DNA of 64,000 bases from Bradyrhizobium nanningense (GCF_004114535.1 NZ_LBJC01000020.1:310001-374000); one strand, 5' to 3'. Shown: positions 8,855 through 17,852, counted from the first letter of the stretch. The notes: generated by a model from the letters alone, not told the origin. Numbers and translations are program-made.

Positions 8855-11800
8855 ATGACCGAATTTCTTGCGGGCGGCGCTGCCGCCGCGCCGCTCTCGA
8901 TGCGTGCCGCTGCTACTGTCACCTCTGCCGCCCTCAAGGCCGCCCGACAGATCTTGACTGATCTTGAACGCGGCGGTCGCATCGATGCGGCTGTCCTGCG
9001 TAGTGCCATGGAAGCTGCCTTCGGCGCCTCGGACGCGGCCGGCGCATGGAACTGGAAGACCGCCTATGACGTCTGCGAGGCGGCAACCGTTCTCTTCCTG
9101 CGCAAGTTCGGTCCGGCCATGCGCGCCAAGGCTGGCTCGACGGCTGCCATGCTGCCAATGCTCGCGAGAATCGCGAGCTGTCTGCCGACCCATACGCGGC
9201 GTTCCGAGGACAGTCAGGGGCTCCAGCAATTTTCGACGCCGATCCCGCTTGGGCTGGCCGCATGCACCGCAGCAGGCATTACGCCTGCCGACCGCGTTCT
9301 GGAGCCATCCGCGGGGACCGGCTTGCTCGCCATCCTGGCCGAGCTCGCCGGCGGCTCTTTGATGTTGAACGAGTTGGCCGAAGGCCGCGCGGCGCTGCTC
9401 GATCATCTGTTTGCCAAAGTTGAGGTTACGCGGTTCGACGCCGCGCAGATCGACGATCACCTCGACGCGAGCCTTGTGCCGAGCGTCGTTCTGATGAACC
9501 CGCCGTTCTCCTCGGTGGCGAATGTCGATCGACGAATGGTGGACGCCGCTTTCCGGCATATCGCTTCGGCGCTCGCGCGTCTTTGCGATGGTGGGCGCCT
9601 CGTCGCCATCGCCGGCGCGGGCCTTGCGCCGGATAACCCGGCGTGGACCGGTGCCTTTGTTCGGCTCCAGCAGCGGGGACGGGTCGTGTTTTCTGCCGCG
9701 ATCGAGGGCGCCGTCTACGCCAAGCACGGGACTCACACGGACACGAGGCTGCTCGTTATCGACAAGTGGCCCGCTGCCGATCCAAAGGCTTTTCCCGCCT
9801 CGCAGGGCATGGCCGGCGATGTCGCCACCTTGCTCAACTGGGTGACCCAGCACGTGCCTCCAAGGCTACCTGTCGCCGCGCCGGTCGTGGCCGACATCGT
9901 TAGGCGTCCTGCAACGCCCCGACCGGCCGGCGCCATTACACCAAGCCCGTCGTCCAGTTCGGAGAGCGCGCCCGAAGGTGTGGAACTTGCGTACGAGACC
10001 GTCGACTGGTCGCCGCCTGAAGGCGTCCGTCTCACCGATGCGCTCTATGAGGAGTACGGATTGCAGTCGGTCCGTATTCCCGGATCGTGCGCACATCCGA
10101 CCAAGCTCGTGCAGTCCGCTGCGATGGCGTCCGTTGCGCCACCGAAGCCATCCTACCGTCCGCATCTGCCTTCAAGTCTGCTGGCAAAGGGAGTTCTGTC
10201 GGACGCCCAGCTCGAGAGCGTCATTTATGCGGGCGAGGCGCATTCCGAATTCCTGGCGGGCTCCTGGGCCGTCGATGCGACCTCTGACGTTGTGGCCGCC
10301 GCGAGCGACGACGCAGAGAATGCCGTCCGCTTTCGTCGCGGCTGGTTCTTGGGCGATGGCACCGGTGCGGGCAAGGGACGGCAGGTCGCAGGGATCCTGC
10401 TCGACAATTGGCTCAAGGGCCGCCGCCGTGCGGTCTGGATCAGCAAATCCGACAAGCTAATCGAAGATGCCCAGCGCGACTGGTCCGCGCTCGGCATGGA
10501 GCGGCTGCTCGTTACGCCCCTGTCCCGGTTTCGCCAGGGTACCGCGATCCTGCTTTCGGAAGGCATCCTTTTTGCCACCTATGCCACGCTACGCACCGAC
10601 GAGCGTGGCGAGAAGCTTTCGCGTGTCAGGCAGATCGTTGAATGGTTGGGCTCCGACTTCGACGGAGTGATCGTCTTCGATGAGAGCCATGCCATGCAGA
10701 ATGCGGTCGGGGGCAAAGGCGAGCGCGGCGACCAAGTGGCCTCTCAGCAGGGGCGCGCGGGCCTGAGGCTCCAGCACGCCCTGCCCAATGCTCGCGTGGT
10801 TTATGTGTCGGCGACGGGCGCTACCACGGTCCACAACCCAGCTTATGCCCAACGCCTGGGCCTTTGGGGCGGCGCCGACTTCCCATTCGCCACGCGCGCC
10901 GAGTTTGTCGAGGCAATCGAGGAGGGTGGAGTCGCGGCGATGGAGGTGCTGGCGCGCGACCTCAAGGCGCTCGGTCTCTATGCCGCCCGCTCATTGTCCT
11001 ATGAGGGCGTCGAGTACGAACTCGTTGAACACCAGCTTACGCCGGAGCAAGTTCGCATCTACGACGCTTATGCAGAAGCGTTCAGCATCATCCATAACAA
11101 CCTCGACGCGGCGATGCGGGCCGCCAACATCACCGGCGAAACCGGAACGCTGAACGGGCAGGCAAAATCCGCGGCCCGATCCGCCTTCGAGAGCGCCAAG
11201 CAGCGGTTCTTCGGTCATCTGCTGACCTCGATGAAGACGCCGTCGCTCATCCAATCGATCGACCGCGATCTCGACGCCGGCCATGCCGCTGTCATCCAGA
11301 TTGTCTCAACGGGCGAAGCGCTGATGGAGCGCCGGCTCGCCGAGATCCCGACCGAAGATTGGGGCGACGTCCAGGTCGACATCACTCCGCGCGAGTATGT
11401 GCTCGACTATCTCGCCCATTCCTTCCCGGTTCAGCTCTACGAGCCCTTTACCGACTCGGAGGGCAATCTCTGCTCTCGGCCTGTCTATCGCGATGGCCAG
11501 CCGGTCGAGAGCCGGGAGGCCGTCGCACGACGCGGTCGCCTCATCGAGAAACTCGCCTCGCTGCCTCCAGTACCTGGCGCGCTGGATCAAATCGTCCAGC
11601 GCTTCGGCACCGACATGGTCGCCGAAGTGACCGGCCGCTCGCGCCGCGTCATCCGCAGCGGCGATCGGCTGACGGTCGAAAACCGCGCCGGCTTGGCCAA
11701 TCTCGCTGAGACCTCGGCCTTCATGGACGACGTTAAGCGCATCCTCGTGTTCTCCGACGCCGGCGGCACGGGGAGGAGCTACCATGCTGAACTATCGTCC

Positions 11801-13171
11801 CGGAACCGCCGTTTGCGAGTCCACTATCTGCTCGAGCCCGGATGGAAGGCGGATGCAGCGATCCAAGGGCTCGGCCGGACCAACCGCACCAATCAGGCTC
11901 AGCCGCCGTTGTTCCGGCCCATCGCGACCGACGTGAAGGCGGAAAAGCGCTTCCTCAGTACCATCGCCCGTCGGCTCGACACATTGGGAGCGATTACGCG
12001 CGGCCAGCGCCAGACCGGAGGGCAGGGGCTGTTCCGGCCTGAGGACAATCTCGAAAGCCAGTACGGGCGCGATGCGTTGCGTCAACTCTACACGCTGCTC
12101 GCGCGAGGTAAGGTCGACGGCTGCTCGCTCGAGAAGTTTCAGGATGCGACCGGCCTCAAATTGACGGATGCCAATGGGCTCAGGGATGAGCTGCCGCCGA
12201 TCACGACCTTCCTGAACAGGTTGTTGGCGCTCACCATCGACCTGCAGAATGTCCTATTCACCGCCTTCGAGCAGCTCTTGACCGCCCGGATCGAGGGCGC
12301 TGTCGCGTCGGGCACCTATGACCTCGGGTTGGAAACGCTCCGCGCCGAAAGCTTTGTCGTCAGCGGCCGGAGGACGATCTACGTCCATCCGCGCACAGGC
12401 GCCCAGACGCGGCTGCTCACCATCGTCCAGCGCCAGCGTAACCATCCTGTTGGTTTGGATGACGCCCTTGCACGTTTTTCCAATCATGCGGTCCTGCTGA
12501 TCAACGAGCGCTCGGGACGGGCCGCCGTGCAGCTTCCGGCCCCGAGCATCATGCTCGACGACGGCGAGATCGAGCGCCGCGTCCGCCTGATCCGGCCTAT
12601 GGAGCAGCACCAGGTCCCCTTGAACATGATGGTGGAGAGCCATTGGGGTGAAGCAGATCGCGAACGTTTTGCCGCGGCCTGGCTGGCGGAGCTTGCCGAG
12701 GTGCCTGAGTTCACGGAAAGCACGATCCACGTCGTTGCTGGCTTGCTGCTACCAATCTGGAAGCGATTGCCGAACGAATCGACCCGTGTCTATCGGCTCC
12801 AGACCGATGCGGGCGAACGCATCATCGGCCGCAAGGTTTCTGCCGCGTGGGTCGCAAACGCCATCTCGGCGGACACGCCTACGCTATCGCCGGACACTGC
12901 CTTTGCGGCGTTGATGGAAGGACGCACCCTCCTCGATCTCGCGGAAGGGCTCCAGCTTCGTCGCGTCCGGGTGATGGGCGCATGCCGCATCGAGCTATCG
13001 GGATTCAACGACACGATGCGCGATCGTCTCCGTGCTTACGGCCTCTTTGGAGAGATCATCTCCTGGAAGCTGCGGATGTTCGTCCCCACAGACGAAAGCG
13101 GCGTCGGGATCCTGACAAAGGTGCTCGAAACCTACCCGGTCGCGCGCGTTAGTGAGCGGGAGGCCGCGTGA
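8855..13171 (+). CDS. Strawberry notch-like helicase with N-terminal methylase domain
   Basis: A 1438-aa fusion. Residues about 140-260 form a Rossmann methyltransferase-like domain with VLEPSAGTGLLAIL and the NPPF motif. Residues about 440-1020 are an SF2 helicase/ATPase of the bacterial strawberry notch type: Walker A DGTGAGKGRQ near 502, DESHAM near 609, motif III YVSATGAT, and motif VI GLGRTNRTNQ near 1005. A C-terminal domain of about 400 aa follows. Such proteins are typical of rhizobial ICEs and plasmids, and their role is unproven; DNA modification or remodelling during transfer or defence evasion is likely. The stop overlaps the next start as TGATG, so translation is coupled to the Toprim gene. 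The leader holds an 11-bp inverted repeat. Confidence 0.85.
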   Translation: MTEFLAGGAAAAPLSMRAAATVTSAALKAARQILTDLERGGRIDAAVLRSAMEAAFGASDAAGAWNWKTAYDVCEAATVLFLRKFGPAMRAKAGSTAAMLPMLARIASCLPTHTRRSEDSQGLQQFSTPIPLGLAACTAAGITPADRVLEPSAGTGLLAILAELAGGSLMLNELAEGRAALLDHLFAKVEVTRFDAAQIDDHLDASLVPSVVLMNPPFSSVANVDRRMVDAAFRHIASALARLCDGGRLVAIAGAGLAPDNPAWTGAFVRLQQRGRVVFSAAIEGAVYAKHGTHTDTRLLVIDKWPAADPKAFPASQGMAGDVATLLNWVTQHVPPRLPVAAPVVADIVRRPATPRPAGAITPSPSSSSESAPEGVELAYETVDWSPPEGVRLTDALYEEYGLQSVRIPGSCAHPTKLVQSAAMASVAPPKPSYRPHLPSSLLAKGVLSDAQLESVIYAGEAHSEFLAGSWAVDATSDVVAAASDDAENAVRFRRGWFLGDGTGAGKGRQVAGILLDNWLKGRRRAVWISKSDKLIEDAQRDWSALGMERLLVTPLSRFRQGTAILLSEGILFATYATLRTDERGEKLSRVRQIVEWLGSDFDGVIVFDESHAMQNAVGGKGERGDQVASQQGRAGLRLQHALPNARVVYVSATGATTVHNPAYAQRLGLWGGADFPFATRAEFVEAIEEGGVAAMEVLARDLKALGLYAARSLSYEGVEYELVEHQLTPEQVRIYDAYAEAFSIIHNNLDAAMRAANITGETGTLNGQAKSAARSAFESAKQRFFGHLLTSMKTPSLIQSIDRDLDAGHAAVIQIVSTGEALMERRLAEIPTEDWGDVQVDITPREYVLDYLAHSFPVQLYEPFTDSEGNLCSRPVYRDGQPVESREAVARRGRLIEKLASLPPVPGALDQIVQRFGTDMVAEVTGRSRRVIRSGDRLTVENRAGLANLAETSAFMDDVKRILVFSDAGGTGRSYHAELSSRNRRLRVHYLLEPGWKADAAIQGLGRTNRTNQAQPPLFRPIATDVKAEKRFLSTIARRLDTLGAITRGQRQTGGQGLFRPEDNLESQYGRDALRQLYTLLARGKVDGCSLEKFQDATGLKLTDANGLRDELPPITTFLNRLLALTIDLQNVLFTAFEQLLTARIEGAVASGTYDLGLETLRAESFVVSGRRTIYVHPRTGAQTRLLTIVQRQRNHPVGLDDALARFSNHAVLLINERSGRAAVQLPAPSIMLDDGEIERRVRLIRPMEQHQVPLNMMVESHWGEADRERFAAAWLAELAEVPEFTESTIHVVAGLLLPIWKRLPNESTRVYRLQTDAGERIIGRKVSAAWVANAISADTPTLSPDTAFAALMEGRTLLDLAEGLQLRRVRVMGACRIELSGFNDTMRDRLRAYGLFGEIISWKLRMFVPTDESGVGILTKVLETYPVARVSEREAA

Positions 13172-14232
13172 TGTCCGCCGCGCCTTGCGAATTGGCACGC
13201 CGCCTCGCGCGCGAGGCCGAGGCCGTGTGCCGATATTATCTCTCCAATGGCAAGCGGGCGGGGCGATACTGGGTGGTCGGCGACGTCCGCAACACGCCGG
13301 GCCGCTCGATGTTCGTGCGGCTTCAGGAATCACCGAAGGGCCCCGCCGGCAAGTGGACTGACGCTGCGACCGGTGAGCATGGCGACCTCCTCGATATCAT
13401 CCGCGAATGCCGGGGTTTACGCGATTTCAGCGAGGCCGCCGAGGAGGCGCGACGGTTTCTGAAGCTTCCTCGTCCTGAGCCGCAGCCGGCCTCGAAACCC
13501 GTTCGTTCGGTGGCGCCCGCTGGATCGCAGCAAGCCGCCCGTCGTCTCTTTGCGATATCCAGTCCGATCGAGGGGACGGAGGCCGAAACGTATCTGCAAA
13601 GTCGCGGCATAACCCGCATTCACCATGGTGGCAGCCTGCGCTTCCACCCTCGTTGCTATTATCGGCCGGACGAGCATTTGCCGGCCGAAAGCTGGCCGGC
13701 GATGATTGCCCGCGTCACGGACCTTGAGGGGCGGATCACCGGAGCGCACCGAACCTGGCTCGATCCAGACGGCTTTGATCGCATTCGTCTCGGCAAGGCT
13801 CCAATAGACACGCCACGACGGTCCATGGGCAACCTGCTCGGCAACGCCGTTCGCTTCGGCGTCGTGGACGACGTGCTCGCCGCCGGCGAGGGGATCGAGA
13901 CCATGCTGTCGCTGCGCTACGTGCTGCCGACATTGCCGATGGCAGCTGCGCTTTCGGCCAATCATCTCTCGGCCATGGTGCTACCGGCTGGCCTGCGTCG
14001 GCTCTATATCGCGCGCGATGCCGACGCCGCGGGAGATGCCGTGCAGGCGTCTCTCGCCCAGCGAGCAAAAGACGCCGGCATTGAAGCGATAGCGTTGTCA
14101 CCCCGGCTGGGCGATTTCAACGAAGACCTGCACATCTTCGGTCCCGAGACTCTCCGAGCAGAGTTGCGGCCTCAACTCGTACCAGAGGACGTCGTCCGCT
14201 TCCTGCGTTTGTCGACAGTAGCGGCAGAATAG
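13171..14232 (+). CDS. Toprim-domain primase-like protein
   Basis: A 353-aa protein of the DUF7146/Toprim type found on alphaproteobacterial plasmids and ICEs. An N-terminal region with Cys and Arg-Tyr-Trp clusters (CRYYLSNGKRAGRYWVVG) precedes a linker rich in Pro and Ala. The Toprim fold follows, with AAGEGIETMLS near residue 237 giving the catalytic glutamate and RDADAAGD near residue 280 giving the metal-binding aspartates. Priming or nicking of transferred DNA is the likely role. ATG 13171 overlaps the stop of the helicase gene (TGATG), so the two are translationally coupled and probably work on the same substrate. A weaker GTG lies three bases upstream. Confidence 0.82.
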   Translation: MSAAPCELARRLAREAEAVCRYYLSNGKRAGRYWVVGDVRNTPGRSMFVRLQESPKGPAGKWTDAATGEHGDLLDIIRECRGLRDFSEAAEEARRFLKLPRPEPQPASKPVRSVAPAGSQQAARRLFAISSPIEGTEAETYLQSRGITRIHHGGSLRFHPRCYYRPDEHLPAESWPAMIARVTDLEGRITGAHRTWLDPDGFDRIRLGKAPIDTPRRSMGNLLGNAVRFGVVDDVLAAGEGIETMLSLRYVLPTLPMAAALSANHLSAMVLPAGLRRLYIARDADAAGDAVQASLAQRAKDAGIEAIALSPRLGDFNEDLHIFGPETLRAELRPQLVPEDVVRFLRLSTVAAE

Positions 14233-14354
14233 GTCGGTGCTTCGATCGACGTTGATAGGTCGCTCATAACGAGGCCATTGCCGGAAGAGGACGCGACCTC
14301 GGCCTTCTAGAGGGCGATCGGACGGCAAGCGGACCGGGCCGGCAATGGCTGCGC

Positions 14355-14441
14355 CCGGCTATTTTCCGCCGCGCGCCGGCGATGAGCAGACACAACAGCC
14401 ATCAAACCGGCGCACTTTGCATCGCGAAGCAAAATAGCCGG
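14355..14441 (+). promoter_or_regulatory. Long-range 11-bp inverted repeat in DUF2493 leader
   Basis: CCGGCTATTTT (14355-14365) is the exact reverse complement of AAAATAGCCGG (14431-14441). It lies in the 329-base gap before the DUF2493 gene, which otherwise holds no gene. A smaller GATCC..GGATC hairpin lies 8 bases before the ATG and would partly cover the ribosome binding site. Confidence 0.5.
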
Positions 14442-14561
14442 CCTCCGCCATCCTCCGCTGCCGCTTCGGCCCTTGCGGGTTCTGGCCCGTTCCGCCCGCC
14501 GTCTGAGTGATCGCCACGAAGGCCGCGATGGGCGCGGCCGATCCGGCAAAGGATCCCTCCA

Positions 14562-15485
14562 ATGACCGACCGTGACGACATCGAACCTCCGCACGCCTCT
14601 TCTCCAACTGACCACGTCCTCAACGAGCTACAGCTCTTCGGCTACCGTCCCTTCGACGACCAGCCCGATCCACGGCCACTTCCCGAGGCCAAGATCATCG
14701 CGGGTGCCGTCGCCGACATCTTCGACGCCCTGGTCGCGACGTTGAGCGACACGCGGCTCGAACCGGACCTTGACGATCTGCTCTGGTCGACGGTCAACCT
14801 GTTCCATCGTGCCGTCGACCGCATCGAGCGCCACCTCGACGACAACGAACAGGCGCAGCAGAAGAGCCAGCGCGAGCAGAATGGCTCTGAGGTTCGATCG
14901 GTCGAACTCGAGCGCCTGACGGCCGAGGGCATCACGCTGATCGAGCGCCGCAACTGCCTGGAGCTCTTCCGCGACACGGCCATCGAGCGCTTCGAGACTC
15001 ACACCGGATCGTCCTGGCGTCCTCGATCGGGATCGCTGGTCAATCACCGCGCGCTGACCGCCGCGATGATCGACTCCCGCGACTTCATCGCAGCGAAGCG
15101 TCGCGCTGAAGCCGAGCTCTTGTTGCCAGAAGGACCGAAGATCGCACTCACCGGCGGGCTCGACTTTAATGACTACCACCTCATCTGGGACCGCCTCGAC
15201 AAGGTCAATGCCAAGCATCCCGACATGGTCCTGCTCCATGGCGGCTCGCCGAAAGGTGCGGAGCTTATCGCCTCCAAATGGGCGACTAATCGCAAGGTGC
15301 CTCAGATCGCATTCAAGCCTGACTGGACCAAGCACGCCAAGGCGGCCCCCTTCAAGCGCAACGATGCTATGCTCGAACTCCTGCCGATCGGCGTCATGCA
15401 CTTCCCGGGCACAGGAATCCAGGACAATCTCGCTGATAAGGCGAAGCGGCTCGGCATCCCTGTCTGGAGGTTCGGCGGCGCGTGA
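14562..15485 (+). CDS. DUF2493 (SLOG-like) domain protein
   Basis: A 307-aa protein. The first about 180 residues are helical and acidic with many charged repeats. The C-terminal third is the DUF2493 / cpYpsA-related domain: IALTGGLDFNDYHLIWDRLD (residues 190-209), then VLLHGGSPKGAELIASKWA and a final strand GIPVWRFGG. Members of this SLOG-like superfamily are thought to bind nucleotide-related ligands, and no experimental role is known for ICE copies. It is part of the conserved backbone between the Toprim and DUF736 genes. The long upstream gap contains inverted repeats that may act on expression. Confidence 0.8.
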   Translation: MTDRDDIEPPHASSPTDHVLNELQLFGYRPFDDQPDPRPLPEAKIIAGAVADIFDALVATLSDTRLEPDLDDLLWSTVNLFHRAVDRIERHLDDNEQAQQKSQREQNGSEVRSVELERLTAEGITLIERRNCLELFRDTAIERFETHTGSSWRPRSGSLVNHRALTAAMIDSRDFIAAKRRAEAELLLPEGPKIALTGGLDFNDYHLIWDRLDKVNAKHPDMVLLHGGSPKGAELIASKWATNRKVPQIAFKPDWTKHAKAAPFKRNDAMLELLPIGVMHFPGTGIQDNLADKAKRLGIPVWRFGGA

Positions 15486-15622
15486 GCGCCGTCTTCTGCC
15501 TGCAAACCGAAGTGGGGTTGCATGCGCCGCAACTCCGCCTCCTTTCGGTCTCATGTTCAGAGTTGCGCCGTGGTGGTGGTGGAAGGCGCGATTGGTACAT
15601 CTATGCACATGGAGCCACCACC

Positions 15623-16072
15623 ATGCTTGCCCTTGGGCTTGCCATCAACACACTCGGCATCGGCTTGTTCTGCTGGGCGATCTTTGCGCTCGCTGTGTAT
15701 GCACTGCCGTTTTTCGTCGCTCTCAGTGTCGGAATGACTACGTTTCGGAGCGGCGCCGGCCTCATTGGTGCGGTGCTTATCGCGACGGCCGGCGGTGCGC
15801 TGACGCTCGTCCTCGGCCAAGTCGCCGTCGCAATTACCCGGTCCTTGGCTTTGCGCATCGCGATCGCGACAGCATTTGCTATTCCCGCCGCCGTTGCCGG
15901 CTATCATGTGGTGTTCGCCCTGTCCCAGATTGGGTTGCCTTCGTTGGTTTGGCGTGAAGTCTTCGCTTGCCTGGGCGCGGTTTGCATTGGCGTCACGTCA
16001 TGGACGCGCTTGATCGTTCCGGCGGAGAGCCGCCCGTTCGAGCCGGGTAGGGTGGTGGAGAGTCCGTCCTAA
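15623..16072 (+). CDS. Four-helix inner-membrane protein of unknown function
   Basis: A 149-aa hydrophobic protein from ATG 15623, preferred because GGAG lies 8 bases upstream; the longer frame from 15482 overlaps the preceding gene. Four likely membrane helices are visible: LALGLAINTLGIGLFCWAIF, then FFVALSVGM, a Gly/Ala-rich segment around VLIATAGGALTLVLG, and FAIPAAVAGYHVVFAL. The tail is short and polar. No family is recognised. The leader contains a hairpin (GGGGTTGC with GCAACTCC near 15514-15536). The frame ends exactly where a decayed DUF736 copy on the other strand ends, so the two may have been joined by the event that made the inverted duplication. Confidence 0.6.
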   Translation: MLALGLAINTLGIGLFCWAIFALAVYALPFFVALSVGMTTFRSGAGLIGAVLIATAGGALTLVLGQVAVAITRSLALRIAIATAFAIPAAVAGYHVVFALSQIGLPSLVWREVFACLGAVCIGVTSWTRLIVPAESRPFEPGRVVESPS

Positions 16073-16358
16073 CCAGTTCTTACGGCCGGAAGGCCTGAGA
16101 GATGACCATTTACCTCCTTCGTCGAACAGGTTCGCATAGATCGGCGCGCTGAACGGGGATGATCGAGCGCGGGAGAGGCAGTCCGCCTCGGAGCTCTCGA
16201 TCAAGCCGCCGGCATTCGGATCTGGCCCACGCAGCCGCGGCGGAGCGGTGTTGCCCCGATCCATTCATGGGAGCCGATACCGCCCTTTGCAGCAGTTTGT
16301 TTCTGTTTCTGCGCTGAATCGTTCCGACCTCTTGTTCAGCAAAACCGATATGAGTCAT
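16073..16358 (-). pseudogene. Decayed DUF736 copy, inverted relative to the intact gene
   Basis: On the minus strand an ATG at 16358 follows AGGAGA and begins MTHIGF, matching the MANIG start of the intact DUF736 gene at 16643. After a frame change the end reads SSPFSAPIYANLFDEGG then RKNW, against DPSFNAPIYANLFEDE and RKNG in the intact copy. The middle is out of frame, so it is not functional. The two copies stand head to head, and their upstream regions are recognisably homologous in mirror orientation. Confidence 0.8.
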
Positions 16359-16462
16359 GTCTTCTCCTGAGATTGCGGTTCAGCACGCGGACGCACGTGG
16401 CCTCATGGATGGCTTGATCTGGCCGAAGACCGGCTTCGCCTCGATCGTCTGAGCCGCAACGC

Positions 16463-16528
16463 CGTTGATGCGACTTTCTTCCCCTGGGCTTCGCCCATTC
16501 CTCGCGAGTCAAGAAAGTCGCCACAACG
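16463..16528. repeat. Hinge palindrome of the DUF736 inverted duplication
   Basis: GCGACTTTCTT (16470-16480) and AAGAAAGTCGC (16511-16521) are exact reverse complements. The outer 7-mers GCCGTTG and CAACGGC also pair with only a two-base mismatch bulge between. The centre lies within about five bases of the midpoint between the two divergent DUF736 starts. It is the innermost part of an inverted duplication and a possible shared operator or RNA hairpin. Confidence 0.7.
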
Positions 16529-16642
16529 GCGTCCTCCGCTGCGCTCCGGCCCGCGGGCGGGTGCGTCGCCGATCGTCTTCGGCCCTAGATCGCCATCGAG
16601 GCCGCGGTGGTCGCGGGCTCGAAACACAACAGGAGAAGTGAC

Positions 16643-16963
16643 ATGGCTAACATCGGTTCTTTCAAGAAGGTCGGCAACGATTTCCAGGGCGAGATTGTCA
16701 CCCTGAGCCTGCAAGCCAAGGGCGTCCGCATCGTCGCCGAGACCAACCGGTCCAACGACAACGCCCCCAGCCACCGCATCTATGTGGGGCGCGCGGAGAT
16801 CGGCGCAGCCTGGTCGAAGCGTTCCGAGGAAGGTCGCGACTACCTCTCACTCAAGCTCGACGACCCCTCCTTCAACGCTCCGATCTATGCGAACCTCTTC
16901 GAGGACGAAAGCGGCGAAGGCTACACGCTCCTCTGGTCGCGGCCGCGTAAGAACGGTGAGTAA
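16643..16963 (+). CDS. DUF736 family protein
   Basis: A 106-aa protein starting at ATG 16643 with AGGAG 7 bases upstream. The family hallmark is an N-terminal IGxF strand (MANIGSFKKVGNDFQGEI) and a conserved FNAPIYANLFEDE near residue 77. It is predicted to be a small all-beta cytosolic protein. DUF736 genes are near-universal in rhizobial ICE backbones, and their biochemical role is unknown. A perfect GC-rich hairpin follows the stop. A decayed second copy lies inverted upstream, so the ancestral locus had two divergent copies. Confidence 0.88.
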   Translation: MANIGSFKKVGNDFQGEIVTLSLQAKGVRIVAETNRSNDNAPSHRIYVGRAEIGAAWSKRSEEGRDYLSLKLDDPSFNAPIYANLFEDESGEGYTLLWSRPRKNGE

Positions 16964-16977
16964 GCTCGCTCAATCAA

Positions 16978-17003
16978 GCCCCGCCCGGTTCGCCGGGCGG
17001 GGC
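16978..17003 (+). terminator. Strong GC hairpin after DUF736
   Basis: GCCCCGCCCGG (16978-16988), loop TTCG, CCGGGCGGGGC (16993-17003): an 11-bp perfect stem with a tetraloop. No T run follows, so it may be an mRNA stabiliser or a bidirectional terminator between DUF736 and the converging XRE gene. Confidence 0.6.
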
Positions 17004-17029
17004 ACTTCGCGCCCGGGCTGAGGTGCGGA

Positions 17030-17250
17030 TTACGATTTGCTAAGCCGCGCAGCCCTTTTGAGCGGGTCTCCCGGCTCGCATCCTAATGCTTCAGCAATCT
17101 GCCCGAGGACGGTAACGCTTGCTGATGCGTCGCCGATGGCGCCGACATAACGGCGATTAAACCCGCACGCTCGGCGAGCTCCTCCGGCGTCATTTGTGGA
17201 TCGTGGCGTTTCCGACGCAGAGTCACAGCCACGACGCTCTTGAGATCCAT
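17030..17250 (-). pseudogene. XRE-family regulator with a one-base deletion
   Basis: The minus strand from ATG 17250 reads MDLKSVVAVTLRRKR and LAERAGL, then loses frame. Adding one base at about 17159 restores NRRYVGAIGDAS, then VTVLGQIAEALGCEPGDPL and a stop at 17030-17032, giving a 73-74 aa helix-turn-helix protein of normal length. It is therefore a frameshifted repressor of the Cro/cI type. A dyad lies just upstream at 17261-17279. In rhizobial ICEs small XRE proteins such as QseC control excision genes, so loss may affect mobility. Confidence 0.75.
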
Positions 17251-17260
17251 GGCCATATGG

Positions 17261-17279
17261 GATCGTTCTAGCAACGATC
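17261..17279. promoter_or_regulatory. Dyad operator upstream of the XRE gene
   Basis: GATCGTT (17261-17267) and AACGATC (17273-17279) form a perfect 7-bp inverted repeat separated by five bases. It lies 10 bases before the XRE start and upstream of the DUF2285 region on the other strand. This is the expected position for an autoregulatory operator shared by divergent genes. Confidence 0.5.
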
Positions 17280-17401
17280 GTTTCTATTCGTGTCCGAACA
17301 TGCTATCGATGTGACGGCGCTACGTGCGCGACCGAGCTCGGCCGTCGTGTCTACCGAAGGAATATCCAGGATTCCAACGGTCGTTCCGGTCAAAGTCGTA
17401 A

Positions 17402-17852
17402 CGGGGCAGGTCGCCGTCTCAGCCACTGCTCGACCTTACAGCTGGCCAAATGCGCAACGCTGTCGACGGCTGGCATGCCCTGCTTGGCATCGCTGCGGTA
17501 GATCACCGTGTCTGGTCCAAAGCGACGCCGGTACTCGGCTGGTCATATGCGGCCGAGCTGCCAGCTGACGGCGATATAGAAGCGCGCGCCTATGCAGCCC
17601 GGCGGCTGTGGCGCGCGACGAATGGACGCGCGCCAGCCTTTCATCAACTATCGAAACGACCGCTTGAGGGCTGCGATCCGTGCGCTCGAGGCGCACGGCG
17701 CGGGCGCAAGCTATCGCGTTATCGCCGAACTACTGTCCGGCAAAAAGCGTATCCCGATCGCGCCTGGAAGACGCATGATCTGCGCAATCGAACGATCCGC
17801 TTCGTGCAAGGCGGCCTCACGTTGATGCGCGGTGGTTACCGCAAAAAATCCT
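17402..17852 (+). pseudogene. DUF2285-domain activator gene broken by two frame changes
   Basis: One frame reads VDGWHALLGIAAVDHRVW and ARAYAARRLWRATNGRAP, as in DUF2285 proteins. Near 17660 the homology moves +1 into LRAAIRALEAHGAGASYRVI. Near 17754 it returns by -1 to DRAWKTHDLRNRTIRFVQ and LMRGGYR. The usual start and stop are not clear. In ICEMlSymR7A of Mesorhizobium loti, the DUF2285 activator FseA is made by programmed frameshifting of two genes and switches on rdfS. Here the two opposite shifts look more like indels, but the position directly upstream of the excisionase gene is the same kind of context. Confidence 0.7.

Noticed and set aside
8396..9853. A 485-aa minus-strand frame opposite the helicase gene
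   Set aside because: It covers the well-supported methylase domain in antisense, is rich in Arg/Gly and shows no motif.
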